In this document: positions 17,086-25,963 of the stretch, one piece after another
Layout: each line of letters begins with the position of its first letter
How positions within the stretch are numbered: position 1 is the stretch's first letter
Origin: Paenibacillus_AA sp045062745
GTDB taxonomy: Bacteria > Bacillota > Bacilli > Paenibacillales > NBRC-103111
NCBI RefSeq assembly: GCF_045062745.1
Contig: NZ_JBJGED010000026.1
Coordinates: 42,266 to 106,265, forward strand
Direction: 5' to 3'
DNA length: 64,000 nucleotides
Program-made: the position numbers and the translations under genes
Notes under the pieces: model-generated
What the model was told of the DNA's origin: nothing
The model's input: only the letters and a program-made list of their open reading frames with translations
The model's database searches: none

Positions 17086-18105
17086 ATGAAAGGCATTGTA
17101 TGCGAACGCGTCGAGGAGCTCCGCTATGTAGAGCTGCCGGAACCGACGGCGCCCGGACCGGACGAGGTCGTCGTCCGCATTCGGCGCATCGGCATCTGCG
17201 GCACGGACCTGCACGCATACCGGGGCCGGCAGCCGTTCTTCACATACCCGCGCGTCCTCGGCCATGAGCTAGCCGGGACCGTGGAGACGATGGGCAGCGC
17301 CGTCTCCGGCTTGGCCGTCGGCGATACCGTCAGCATCGTCCCGTATCTCCACTGCGGGACGTGCATCGCCTGCCGTCGAGGCCGGACGAACTGCTGCGTC
17401 AGCCTGCAGGTGCTCGGCGTCCACGTCGACGGCGGCATGCGCGAGCGGCTCGTCGTGCCGGCGAGCCACGTGCTCCGCGCGGGCGGCCTGACGCTCGATC
17501 AGGCCGCCATGCTGGAGCCGCTCAGCATCGGCGCACACGCGGTGCGCCGATCGGGGCTCGCGGCCGGCGACGTCGCGCTCGTCATCGGCGCCGGGCCGAT
17601 CGGCCTCGGCGTCATGGCGTTCGCCAAGCATCGCGGCGCCACCGTCATCGCGATGGACGTCAAGGATGAGCGGCTCGCTTATTGCCGCCGCTGGGCGCAG
17701 GCGGACTTCGCCTTGAACGCGGCGGAGCCGGAGGCGAAGGCGCAGCTCGAGGCAATGTCGGGCGGGGATCTTCCGACCGTCGTGTTCGACGCGACCGGCA
17801 ACGCCCGGTCGATGGAGCAGGCGTTCGGCCTCGCCGCGCACGGCGGGACGCTCGTGCTTGTGGGACTCGTGAAGAGCGATCTCGCCTTCCACGACCCGGA
17901 GTTCCACAAGCGGGAGCTGACGCTGCTCGCCAGCCGGAACGCAACCCTCGAAGACTTCGCGCTCGTGCGGGAAGCCGTCGCGAGCGGCCGTATCGATGTG
18001 GACGGGTATATCACCCACCGGGCGCCGTTCGAGTCGATGATCGAGCGGTTCGACGAATGGCTGCGGCCGGAGTCTCAAGTCATTAAAGCTGTCGTAACAC
18101 TCTAG
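17086..18105 (+). CDS. Zinc-dependent sugar-acid dehydrogenase, L-galactonate 5-dehydrogenase-like
   Basis: 339 residues, medium-chain zinc dehydrogenase. Catalytic zinc ligands C38, H60 and E61 and the structural zinc cysteines C90, C93, C96 and C104 are present; the Rossmann motif is VIGAGPIGLG. The family includes threonine, sorbitol and L-galactonate (LgoD/YjjN) dehydrogenases. Being last in an operon with a lactonase, UxaB and UxaA, oxidation of L-galactonate to D-tagaturonate is the reaction that closes the pathway. Direct evidence for the substrate is lacking. AGGAGG lies before the ATG; a strong terminator follows. Confidence 0.85.
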   Translation: MKGIVCERVEELRYVELPEPTAPGPDEVVVRIRRIGICGTDLHAYRGRQPFFTYPRVLGHELAGTVETMGSAVSGLAVGDTVSIVPYLHCGTCIACRRGRTNCCVSLQVLGVHVDGGMRERLVVPASHVLRAGGLTLDQAAMLEPLSIGAHAVRRSGLAAGDVALVIGAGPIGLGVMAFAKHRGATVIAMDVKDERLAYCRRWAQADFALNAAEPEAKAQLEAMSGGDLPTVVFDATGNARSMEQAFGLAAHGGTLVLVGLVKSDLAFHDPEFHKRELTLLASRNATLEDFALVREAVASGRIDVDGYITHRAPFESMIERFDEWLRPESQVIKAVVTL

Positions 18106-18125
18106 CTCGCCGTCCCACCGGCAAT

Positions 18126-18178
18126 ATCAAGCCTTCCTTCGCCCGTACCAACGGATGGAGGAAGGCTTGATTGTATTT
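18126..18178 (+). terminator. Terminator of the sugar-acid operon
   Basis: A perfect 13-bp stem (18126-18138 with 18159-18171) is followed by a T-rich stretch, 20 bp after the dehydrogenase stop. A TATAAT box at 18216-18221, just beyond it, probably serves the next gene. Confidence 0.88.
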
Positions 18179-18254
18179 CTAGCCCCGTTTTGTATACGTA
18201 TTCAAAAAATACAAGTATAATAGTGGTACTATTACGCGGAAGGAGCCGAATGCG

Positions 18255-20555
18255 ATGTCTTCCCAGACGGTTAAGCGAATTCTGCGCATGTCGGGTGTTT
18301 CTTTCAAACGCAAGCTGCTGGTATACTCCCTCGTGCTGAGCATTTTCCCGGTGTTGACCGTAGGGTTGCTCTCCTCTTATATGGCGTCCCGCAGCCTGCA
18401 AGCGGAGGTGGACAAAAACCATCGCTACATGCTGAATCAGATGCAGGTGCAATTGAACCAATTTACGAACAGCCTGAATATGGCTTCGATCTATATTGCG
18501 ACGAATTTGTCCGTGGAGCGGTCGGTCCAGTACGGACCAGGTATTGACAATTTGACCGAATCGCTGGAAATGAACGAGACGATCCGTCGCATCCGCAGCA
18601 CGTCGCCCGTGAAGTATCATGTCTCCATTTTGTACAAGCGATTCAACAATTATATTTATTCCAATGAGTACGACCCGAATTCTTTTAGCCAACAGAAGCT
18701 TCCCAACATTCTCGACAAAATGAAGCCGGCCGCGAATCAGTCGTTTTTCGTCCCGGCCAACAGCTTCGACGATCAGCCGAATATGCTGCTGTTCCGCCCG
18801 ATTCCGATCTCCTCGAATTATACCGAAGGGGTGCTGGTGCTGCAGGTAGCCCCGGAGAACATCTTGAAATTCGTCGGATCCGTCGAACGCGGTCAAGGCA
18901 CGCGCATCTTGGTCGCCGATCAGACCGGCCGGATCGTCATCAGCTCGAAGCTCTCCGAGATGGGCCGGCCGCTGAACAGTGTCGTCCCCAGCGAAATGCT
19001 GGACGACGAGCGGGAAGACCGCCCCCAGACGATGGACGTGGGAGGCGAAGCTTTCAAGCTGTATACCCAAGTGTCGCCGGATACGAACTGGACCTATGTG
19101 GCGATGACCCCGATGAGCGAGCTGACGGAGCAGTCGGAACGGATCAAACTGGCGACGTGGATCGTGGTCGGCCTGCTCGCGCTCATCTGGACCCTGGTCG
19201 CGGCGATCGGCTCGAAGCGGATGTATTTTCCGATTCAGCGGCTCTCGGACAAGGTCATTCCGCTCGGTAAAGGCAAGTCCAAGCAAGACGGTCTCGCCGT
19301 GCTGGACGCCTATATGGTGCAGCTGGCCGACGCGAATCGCAAGCTGAACGACCGGCTGACCGAGCAATTCCCGTATTTGAAGCAGGGCGTGTTCCAGCAG
19401 CTGCTGAGAGGCGAGCTGTCCGAGCCGGAGCTGCGCCAGCTGGCCGACCGGATCAACATGCGGCTGCAGGGCTCACAGGTGTTCGTGTGTGTGGCGGAAG
19501 CGGACGATATTCCCGCGTTCCACCGGACGTATCAGGAGAACGATCGGGCCCTTATCCATTATGCTCTGTTCAAAATGATGGAGGAGACGTTCAACCGGTT
19601 CCCGGAATGTACGGGGTTCACGTCGAAGACAGGACAAGTCGTTCTGCTGATCGGGGCAGACGATGCGCGTCCGGAGCTGCGGGGCGAGCTGCGGCAATGC
19701 GCCGACGAGATGCGGGCGAACGTGCGGCAGTATTTCCGGTTCCCCGTCAGTGTCGCCATCAGTAACCCGCAGCCGAGCTATGCCACGATCGGCCGTGGTT
19801 ATGAAGAAGCCGTCGCGCTGCTGAGCCACCGGCTCGTACTAGGCAACGAGATCACGATCGCCGCCGATCGGGCCGACGAGCAGCTGCTGCGGTCCAGCCG
19901 GCAAATGGTCGAGCGGCAGAAGCAAATCGTCTTCCACGTCGTCCACGGCAACCTGGAGCAATCCGGCGCGCAGCTCGCCCAGCTCGTAGCCGAGCTGCCG
20001 AAGGCGCAGCTGAAGCCGGAGACGGCGCGCGGCTTATTCTCCTACATGCTGGGCGAGCTCGATTATACGCTACAGCAAGCCGGCTGCGAGATTCAGCAAG
20101 TGACCGGCGAGGACGTGCACGAGCGGTTGTCCCGGATGCGCTCCCTGCCGGAGCTGGAGCAATGGTTGAATGAGGAGCTGTTCCCGGCGGTGAAGGCGCA
20201 GCTGCACAAGGAAGCGGTGTCGAAGCAGGCCCGGACGGTGAGCCAAGTCGTACAGTTCGTGCAAGATCGCATGCAGGACGATGTATCGCTTCAGCTCGTG
20301 GCCGATCATTTCCAGCTGTCGCTATCCTACCTAAGCCGGATTTTCAAAGAGGAGTCCGGTCGGACGTTCAGCGAGTTCGTGCTGGAGCTGAAGATGACGA
20401 AGGCGAAAGAATGGCTCGAGCATACCGACATGCCGATCAAAGAAATTGCCGAGCAGCTCGGGTATTCCAGCGTACAAAATTTCAACCGGACGTTCAAGCA
20501 ATGGCACAGCGTGCCGCCGGGAGAGTTCCGCAAATGGAAGCGCGATGGCGCCTAA
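18255..20555 (+). CDS. Membrane-bound AraC-family regulator with extracellular sensor domain
   Basis: 766 residues. A transmembrane helix near 22-45 (LVYSLVLSIFPVLTVGLLSS), a dCache-like extracellular domain, a second helix near 298-320 (TWIVVGLLALIWTLVAA), a cytoplasmic linker and a C-terminal AraC double helix-turn-helix (LQLVADHFQLSLSYLSRIF; AEQLGYSSVQNFNRTFKQW). This is the YesS-like architecture common next to LplB/YtcP sugar importers in Paenibacillus. AAGGAG precedes the ATG and TATAAT lies about 35 bp upstream. It probably senses a ligand outside the cell or a bound SBP and controls the lyase-like and transporter genes downstream. Confidence 0.92.
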   Translation: MSSQTVKRILRMSGVSFKRKLLVYSLVLSIFPVLTVGLLSSYMASRSLQAEVDKNHRYMLNQMQVQLNQFTNSLNMASIYIATNLSVERSVQYGPGIDNLTESLEMNETIRRIRSTSPVKYHVSILYKRFNNYIYSNEYDPNSFSQQKLPNILDKMKPAANQSFFVPANSFDDQPNMLLFRPIPISSNYTEGVLVLQVAPENILKFVGSVERGQGTRILVADQTGRIVISSKLSEMGRPLNSVVPSEMLDDEREDRPQTMDVGGEAFKLYTQVSPDTNWTYVAMTPMSELTEQSERIKLATWIVVGLLALIWTLVAAIGSKRMYFPIQRLSDKVIPLGKGKSKQDGLAVLDAYMVQLADANRKLNDRLTEQFPYLKQGVFQQLLRGELSEPELRQLADRINMRLQGSQVFVCVAEADDIPAFHRTYQENDRALIHYALFKMMEETFNRFPECTGFTSKTGQVVLLIGADDARPELRGELRQCADEMRANVRQYFRFPVSVAISNPQPSYATIGRGYEEAVALLSHRLVLGNEITIAADRADEQLLRSSRQMVERQKQIVFHVVHGNLEQSGAQLAQLVAELPKAQLKPETARGLFSYMLGELDYTLQQAGCEIQQVTGEDVHERLSRMRSLPELEQWLNEELFPAVKAQLHKEAVSKQARTVSQVVQFVQDRMQDDVSLQLVADHFQLSLSYLSRIFKEESGRTFSEFVLELKMTKAKEWLEHTDMPIKEIAEQLGYSSVQNFNRTFKQWHSVPPGEFRKWKRDGA

Positions 20556-20580
20556 ACGCTAGCAGGGCTATCGGCATAGA

Positions 20581-20656
20581 TTTATCCTCATTTGCGCCGG
20601 GAGTTATCCTGATTTATCCTTGCCGGTCAAGGCGGTTCCCCAACAAGTGAACATTG
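20581..20656 (+). promoter_or_regulatory. Candidate regulator element, copy 1
   Basis: TTATCCT occurs three times (about 20583, 20604, 20614) and is followed by a 25-bp element at 20632-20656 containing CCCAACAAGTGAACATTG. A close match lies upstream of the SBP gene at 23279-23301. Sits 70 bp before the lyase-like gene. Confidence 0.45.
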
Positions 20657-20726
20657 AACGTCAGCCCTTGCCGAGGCAAACTGAATGTGCTAAGGAGTTC
20701 AATCCGATCTATAGGGGGATGAGCCT

Positions 20727-23246
20727 GTGAATAGTCAAGCAAGCGATCCATCATCGAACCGGATCCCGAACCCGCCTCGTACGCGGGCGATCCGTTGGGA
20801 TCAGGTGCAGCAGGGTGAGCTGACGCGGCGCATGAACGCCGTGCTGCTCCGCTGGATCCGCTACGCGGACCAGCAGTTCGCGGAGTGGCCGGAGCGGCCG
20901 AATTGCGGCCATTTCTTCGGCGGCTCGTACTGGTATGGCCTGGAGACGTCATACACGGCCATGATCTACGCCGTCGCCGGCAAGCTGGGCGAGTACGATG
21001 CGGCGCTGACCGGACTGCCGCGGGAGACGGTGATCCGAAGGGCGATCCAAGCGCTCCGGTATTTGGCCTTCACGCACGATTCCGGCCCGGAGGAATGTGT
21101 ACGGACGGAAGGGCGCAACCCTTTTTGCAGCAAGCAAAAATGGGGAGGCCGCGGCGAGAACTTCTTCCGTGCCAGCCAGACCGGCACGACGGTGAATGCG
21201 ATCGGCCATGCGGCATGGCTGCTGTGGGACGAGTTGGACCCGGAGACGCGCCAGCTGGTGGAGAATGTGCTCGTCTACTACGCCGACCGTTGGTCCTTCG
21301 AAGAGGAGCCGCGGAACGGCGTATACGCCAATACGCAATGCGAGGAGAATGCCTGGACATCGTCCGGCCTTTATGCAGCTGTGGCGCTCTTCCCCGACCA
21401 TCCGCGTCATCGGCAATGGCAGGAAGCGGCCGAACGATGGGCGATCAACAGCGTCACTACGGTGAAGGATCAGCTGCTGCGGGCACCGGACGTAACGGTT
21501 ACGACGTTTCATCCGGATTTCACCGCGGAGAATCATGCTTTCGTACACCCTTCGTACATGTTCGCCGGCATTGCGCTGCGGGGCAATAGCGCCTTGTACT
21601 ACAAAATGGCGGGAGAGCCGGTTCCGGAACAATTGACACTCAACAATTTGCCCATGTACGAGCAGACGATCAAGCGTTGGAGCTTGCTGGACGGCTACCC
21701 GATTCCGATCCAGGGGCAGGATTGGTGGTACAACCGGCAGCATGAGGCGCTGGTCGGCCACGCGATGATGAACGTCCTGCACGGCGACGCCGATGCCGCG
21801 CTGTTGGAGCGGCGCACCCTGGAGTATGTCGAACGCATTCAGGCGAGCAACACCCGAGGCTGTATGCTGGAGGAGAACGGCGAGGAATGCATCGTCGTCG
21901 CTAGCAGCTACCAGACGGCGGTCGATATGGAGTTCGCTTCCGCGCACAGTGTCGCGATCGCCTTCATGCTCCATGTATTCGGAGGCCCTGGAGCCGAGCC
22001 GGCCGAGCCGGAGTCGTTCGAGCGCCGCATGAGCGGAGTGCATCTCTATCCGTACGGAAGCTTTATCACCCATCGGACGGCGGACACGTTCTCCTCGTTC
22101 AGTTGGAGAAGCCATGTGATGGCCCTTACGCTGCCGAAGAAGGCGATGTGGAGCGTTACGCCGCTGTACGCGAGCTATACGGGCGAGGTCGAATTCGTCG
22201 GCCGTCCCCCCGGCCGGGCGCATAATGAATCGTTCGTTCTCGATACGCTGCAAGAAAGAATACAGGACCAAGCCGACGGCTTCGGCGCTACTGCCGAGCT
22301 GAGGCGGGGCGCAGGCGGCGAGGTGCTGCAGCGGATCGGCTTCGTGTCGCTGCCGGATGGCCGCAGTGTGTATGTGGAGCATGTCGGAATTACGCAACCG
22401 TGCGAAATTGCAAGGCTTTCGACGGGCGTCATCGGGATTCGGAACGAGCGCTACGCCGAGCTGCCCGATGAAGCTGCCGGCATCAAGACGATCCATACCC
22501 CGACCGGCTCCAAGCAGTATGAAGGCTTCTATGGCCGGTCTCCAAACGTCTACGAAGCCCTGGAATCGAATACTTGGGTGAATGTGAACGACGAAATCGG
22601 GTATGTCACGTTCGGTTCAGCCGGCATGGCTTACTTGAACCAGCACGAATACCCGAAATGGAAAGGCGTAGAGGACGTACTCACGCTAAACGAGCGCACC
22701 GGGCTTCGATGTGAGGCTCCGATGGAACTGCCGGCATTCGCCGTACTCACGCTGCCGAACCGCACGGCCCGGCAAACAGCCGATGCAGCGGCGGAGACGC
22801 ATCTTCTGAGCGCGGATCACGACCGGCTCTTCGTCCTCGAGACGGACGGCAATCTGGTCATCGTCCATCACGGCCGCAGCCCGGCCCGCTTCACCGCGAC
22901 CGGTAGCTGGCAGCGGGCCGGAGACGGAGCTGCGGTCGTGAAGCTGTATGAGGGACGCCAGCTTCTCGCCGCGCGGCAAGTGCGGCGGTTCGGGCGAGTC
23001 GAACCGGGTGAGGCGCGCTATAGCGTAAGCCGGGTGGAGCTGAGGCTCCCGGCGGAAGCCGCTGCCGCCTTGTCTGAGGCGCCCGGCGCCTTGGAAGCGA
23101 TCGTGGCCGACGAGACCGTCGTGCTGCGCAACGACTCGAGGGTCCCCTTCACGCTCACCCTCCGCAACTTGTCGGACGGATCCATCGTGAACGTGCAGCT
23201 CGCACCCGGCACCGCCCAATCGCTCTGCGCAAGCGGCTTATCCTAA
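20727..23246 (+). CDS. Large cytoplasmic polysaccharide-lyase-like protein, family not recognised
   Basis: 839 residues, no signal peptide. The first about 400 residues look all-helical with repeated W/Y-rich motifs (FFGGSYWYGLETSYTAMIYAV, NTQCEENAWTSSGLYAAVA, DFTAENHAFVHPSYMFAGI), as in alpha/alpha-toroid polysaccharide lyases and hydrolases. The last about 400 residues look beta-rich, like the beta-sandwich part of such lyases. Asn-His-Tyr in ENHAFVHPSY could be catalytic. It lies between a membrane AraC regulator and an oligosaccharide importer, so breakdown of imported oligosaccharides is likely. I cannot name the substrate or the family with certainty; a hydrolase is an alternative. GTG start (20727) after GGGGGAT. 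Confidence 0.65.
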   Translation: MNSQASDPSSNRIPNPPRTRAIRWDQVQQGELTRRMNAVLLRWIRYADQQFAEWPERPNCGHFFGGSYWYGLETSYTAMIYAVAGKLGEYDAALTGLPRETVIRRAIQALRYLAFTHDSGPEECVRTEGRNPFCSKQKWGGRGENFFRASQTGTTVNAIGHAAWLLWDELDPETRQLVENVLVYYADRWSFEEEPRNGVYANTQCEENAWTSSGLYAAVALFPDHPRHRQWQEAAERWAINSVTTVKDQLLRAPDVTVTTFHPDFTAENHAFVHPSYMFAGIALRGNSALYYKMAGEPVPEQLTLNNLPMYEQTIKRWSLLDGYPIPIQGQDWWYNRQHEALVGHAMMNVLHGDADAALLERRTLEYVERIQASNTRGCMLEENGEECIVVASSYQTAVDMEFASAHSVAIAFMLHVFGGPGAEPAEPESFERRMSGVHLYPYGSFITHRTADTFSSFSWRSHVMALTLPKKAMWSVTPLYASYTGEVEFVGRPPGRAHNESFVLDTLQERIQDQADGFGATAELRRGAGGEVLQRIGFVSLPDGRSVYVEHVGITQPCEIARLSTGVIGIRNERYAELPDEAAGIKTIHTPTGSKQYEGFYGRSPNVYEALESNTWVNVNDEIGYVTFGSAGMAYLNQHEYPKWKGVEDVLTLNERTGLRCEAPMELPAFAVLTLPNRTARQTADAAAETHLLSADHDRLFVLETDGNLVIVHHGRSPARFTATGSWQRAGDGAAVVKLYEGRQLLAARQVRRFGRVEPGEARYSVSRVELRLPAEAAAALSEAPGALEAIVADETVVLRNDSRVPFTLTLRNLSDGSIVNVQLAPGTAQSLCASGLS

Positions 23247-23301
23247 GTTGCACAGGCGTTTATCTTTATTTGTTGTAGGCGATCCCAACAAATGAGAATT
23301 G
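23238..23301 (+). promoter_or_regulatory. Candidate regulator element, copy 2
   Basis: TTATCCT at about 23238 and TTTATCTTTATTTG at 23259 precede the element at 23279-23301 (CCCAACAAATGAGAATTG), which matches copy 1 at most positions. It lies 74 bp before the SBP start. The same order of motifs upstream of two adjacent genes suggests a shared regulator, possibly the membrane AraC protein. Confidence 0.45.
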
Positions 23302-23374
23302 CCCGTAATGGCTAGCGGGCGGCACAATGACAGCAGGGGGATACCCGACCAACTAAATAGAGGAGAGTGTGTCG

Positions 23375-24946
23375 ATGAGCAACACAAAGAAAGCGTTTGC
23401 TTCCGTGTTCGCCGTTACGCTGGTCAGTGCAACCGTTCTGGCGGGCTGCGGCGGCAAAGACCAGAATGCTGCGGACAACGGTGCGAGCCAAGGGCCCAAG
23501 AACCTGAGCATCCTGCTGTCCCACTCCAACGCCAAGTATGCAATGCAGGTGAAGGATGACGACAAGTATATCAAGGAATTGTCCCGTCTGTCCGGAACGA
23601 ACCTGAAGTTCGAATTTCTGGGCCACGGCAACGACTTTACCCAGCAGCTCACCGTCCGATTCGCGTCGGCGGATTTGCCCGATATGGTGCGTACCGACAG
23701 CATTAACTCGACGATGCACCCGGGTGCGGTGGACCAAGGCGTATTTGAGGATTTGACTCCGCTGATCGAGAAATACGGACCGAACCTGAAGAAGAAAATT
23801 CCGGCGGAAGCCTGGAACAGTCCGAAGGTCAGCAAGGACGGCAAAATTTTCGGTATTCCGGCTTTGTCCGCGCTTCCAGCCTCCCGAGTTGTCTATATTC
23901 GTCAAGACTGGCTGGACAAGCTCGGCATGCAGCAGCCCAAGACGCTGGACGATTACTTGAAATTTTTCGAAGCGGTTAAGAAAGAAGATATGAACGGCAA
24001 CGGCGACCCGAACGATGAATACGGGTTCTACGTTCGCGAGAACTTGATTTACTCGAACTTGTTCTTCAGCGAATTTGGCGCCGAGCCGAATACGTGGTAT
24101 TTGAAGAACGGCAAGCTCGAGCCCGGTATGATTCAACCTGAGATGAAAGACGCGATCAAGTTCTGGAAGAATCTGTACGATAATGGCTACATCAACCCGA
24201 ACCTGTTCACGAACAAAGCGGCGGACTGGGAAGCGGGCATCAAGCAAGGCAAAGGCGGCGTCTGGACCCATGACGTGACGAACTACAACACGAACTGGGG
24301 CATCCCGGAATTTTATGCGAACGAGAAGGGCGCCAAAGTCTCTATGATTCAAACGCCTCAAGGCGGGAAAGGCTCCGGTCTGTGGCCGGCCGGAGACCAA
24401 ATTTACTTCGTCTGGGTCATGCCGGCTAAGAACAAAAACGCGGTAGAAGCGATCAAGTTCCTGAACTGGGCCTGGTCGGACGAAGCGGACGACTTCTTCG
24501 CCATGGGCATTAAGGATACGAACTACACGATTGAGAATGGCAAGCCGAAGTGGGATATGAACGCTCCGGCGAACAAAGATAACGATGCCAGCGTGTTCTA
24601 TCAATTGTCTATCAACCCACGCGGCGATGGCCGGATGATGCCTCGTGTACTGGATGTAGCGCCGAACTCCGACGCGCTGAAAGCCGGTGTGGAAACGGCC
24701 AACAAGAACGTGATCAAGAACGATGCGCTGCATATGCCTACCTTGGAAAGCCTCAAGACGAAGCCGGAACTCGTGCCGGGTACGAATGCGGGTACGCTGT
24801 TCCTCGATATGTTCGCCAAAGTCGTCACCGGCAAGGAAGACGTAGATTCGGCCTTCGACAAGTTCGTGACCGAATGGAAGCGTCGCGGTGGAGAGGACAT
24901 TATCAAAGAAGCAACGAACTGGTACAACAGCTTTCACAAGAAATAA
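23375..24946 (+). CDS. Sugar ABC transporter solute-binding lipoprotein (LipO-like)
   Basis: 523 residues from the ATG at 23375 (AGGAGA 8 bases upstream; a GTG six bases earlier is too close to it). Lipoprotein signal peptide with lipobox LAGC, C25. The body has the family-1 extracellular solute-binding fold, including the calcium-site-like DMNGNGDPNDEYGF. It captures oligosaccharides for the two permeases that follow. No ATPase gene is present; such importers usually share a housekeeping MsmX-type ATPase encoded elsewhere. Confidence 0.93.
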   Translation: MSNTKKAFASVFAVTLVSATVLAGCGGKDQNAADNGASQGPKNLSILLSHSNAKYAMQVKDDDKYIKELSRLSGTNLKFEFLGHGNDFTQQLTVRFASADLPDMVRTDSINSTMHPGAVDQGVFEDLTPLIEKYGPNLKKKIPAEAWNSPKVSKDGKIFGIPALSALPASRVVYIRQDWLDKLGMQQPKTLDDYLKFFEAVKKEDMNGNGDPNDEYGFYVRENLIYSNLFFSEFGAEPNTWYLKNGKLEPGMIQPEMKDAIKFWKNLYDNGYINPNLFTNKAADWEAGIKQGKGGVWTHDVTNYNTNWGIPEFYANEKGAKVSMIQTPQGGKGSGLWPAGDQIYFVWVMPAKNKNAVEAIKFLNWAWSDEADDFFAMGIKDTNYTIENGKPKWDMNAPANKDNDASVFYQLSINPRGDGRMMPRVLDVAPNSDALKAGVETANKNVIKNDALHMPTLESLKTKPELVPGTNAGTLFLDMFAKVVTGKEDVDSAFDKFVTEWKRRGGEDIIKEATNWYNSFHKK

Positions 24947-24970
24947 GCTGGATTCGATTGGTAGACCGAC

Positions 24971-25004
24971 GCCTCTGCCAGACCGGGAACGGTCGGGCGG
25001 AGGC
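24971..25004 (+). terminator. Intercistronic stem-loop between SBP and permease
   Basis: GCCTCTGCC (24971-24979) pairs with GGGCGGAGGC (24995-25004), and GACCG with CGGTC around a GGAA loop. There is no long T-run, so it likely protects the 3' end of the SBP message or causes partial termination, giving more SBP than permease. Confidence 0.65.
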
Positions 25005-25033
25005 CCTTACTTTCGATAGAGGGGAGCGGAATC

Positions 25034-25933
25034 ATGCTCAACAAGATCAAGTCCAACGACGTGCTGCTGCTATGGTTGATTGCGCTGCCCGGTATTTTGC
25101 ATTTTCTCCTGTTCCGCTATGTACCGATGCTGGGCAATTTGATCGCTTTTCAAGACTACAACATCTTCTCGGGCTTCACCGGCAGCCGATGGGTGGGGTT
25201 CAAGCATTTCGAGAATATGTTCACATACGCAGAGTTTTATAAAATTCTAGGCAATACGCTGCTCTTAAGCTTGTACTCGCTCGTCTTCGGATTCCCGGCG
25301 CCGCTCATTCTGGCCCTCTTGCTCAATGAGATCGGCAAAACGTGGTTCAAGCGCTGGGTGCAGACGCTGCTCTATTTACCCCATTTCCTATCTTGGGTCA
25401 TTGTGGGAAGCATCTTCATCAATATGCTGTCGCAAGACGGCTTCCTCCATATGCTGCTTGGGTGGATGGGGGTGCCGAATAAAGATTACTTGACCCAGAC
25501 GGAATATTTCCGCAGCATCATCGTCAGCATGGGCATCTGGAAGGAAATGGGCTGGGGGATGATCATTTACTTGGCGGCCCTTTCGGGGATTAACCCGAGT
25601 CTCTATGAAGCGGCGATGGTCGACGGAGCCGGACGGTTCCGCCAAATGTGGTCCATTACGCTGCCTTCTCTCGTCCCTGCGATCGTCGTGCTGTTCCTGC
25701 TGCGCGTCGGGCACGTCCTGGACTCCAACGTGGAGCAAGTGCTGATCATGCTGAATCCGCTCGTCCGCGATGTCGGTGAAGTGATCGACACATACGTGTA
25801 CCGTGTGGGGCTGCTCAGCTCGCAGTTCAGTCTGACTACGGCCATCGGCATGTTCAAGTCGCTGGTCGGCCTCGTTCTGGTCGTCAGCCTGAACGCCCTG
25901 AGCCGCAAGACGACCGGGGAAAGCATCTACTGA
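25034..25933 (+). CDS. Sugar ABC transporter permease, LplB type
   Basis: 299 residues with six hydrophobic segments. The EAA loop that contacts the ATPase is present (LYEAAMVDGAGRFRQMWSITLP, near 190-211). The N-terminus FLLFRYVPMLGNLIAFQDYN is typical of LplB/YtcQ-linked permeases of the CUT1-like oligosaccharide group. AGGGGAG precedes the ATG. Works with the SBP upstream and the permease downstream. Confidence 0.95.
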   Translation: MLNKIKSNDVLLLWLIALPGILHFLLFRYVPMLGNLIAFQDYNIFSGFTGSRWVGFKHFENMFTYAEFYKILGNTLLLSLYSLVFGFPAPLILALLLNEIGKTWFKRWVQTLLYLPHFLSWVIVGSIFINMLSQDGFLHMLLGWMGVPNKDYLTQTEYFRSIIVSMGIWKEMGWGMIIYLAALSGINPSLYEAAMVDGAGRFRQMWSITLPSLVPAIVVLFLLRVGHVLDSNVEQVLIMLNPLVRDVGEVIDTYVYRVGLLSSQFSLTTAIGMFKSLVGLVLVVSLNALSRKTTGESIY

Positions 25934-25963
25934 TGGATCTACTAGAGAAGGAGGGATGACCTC

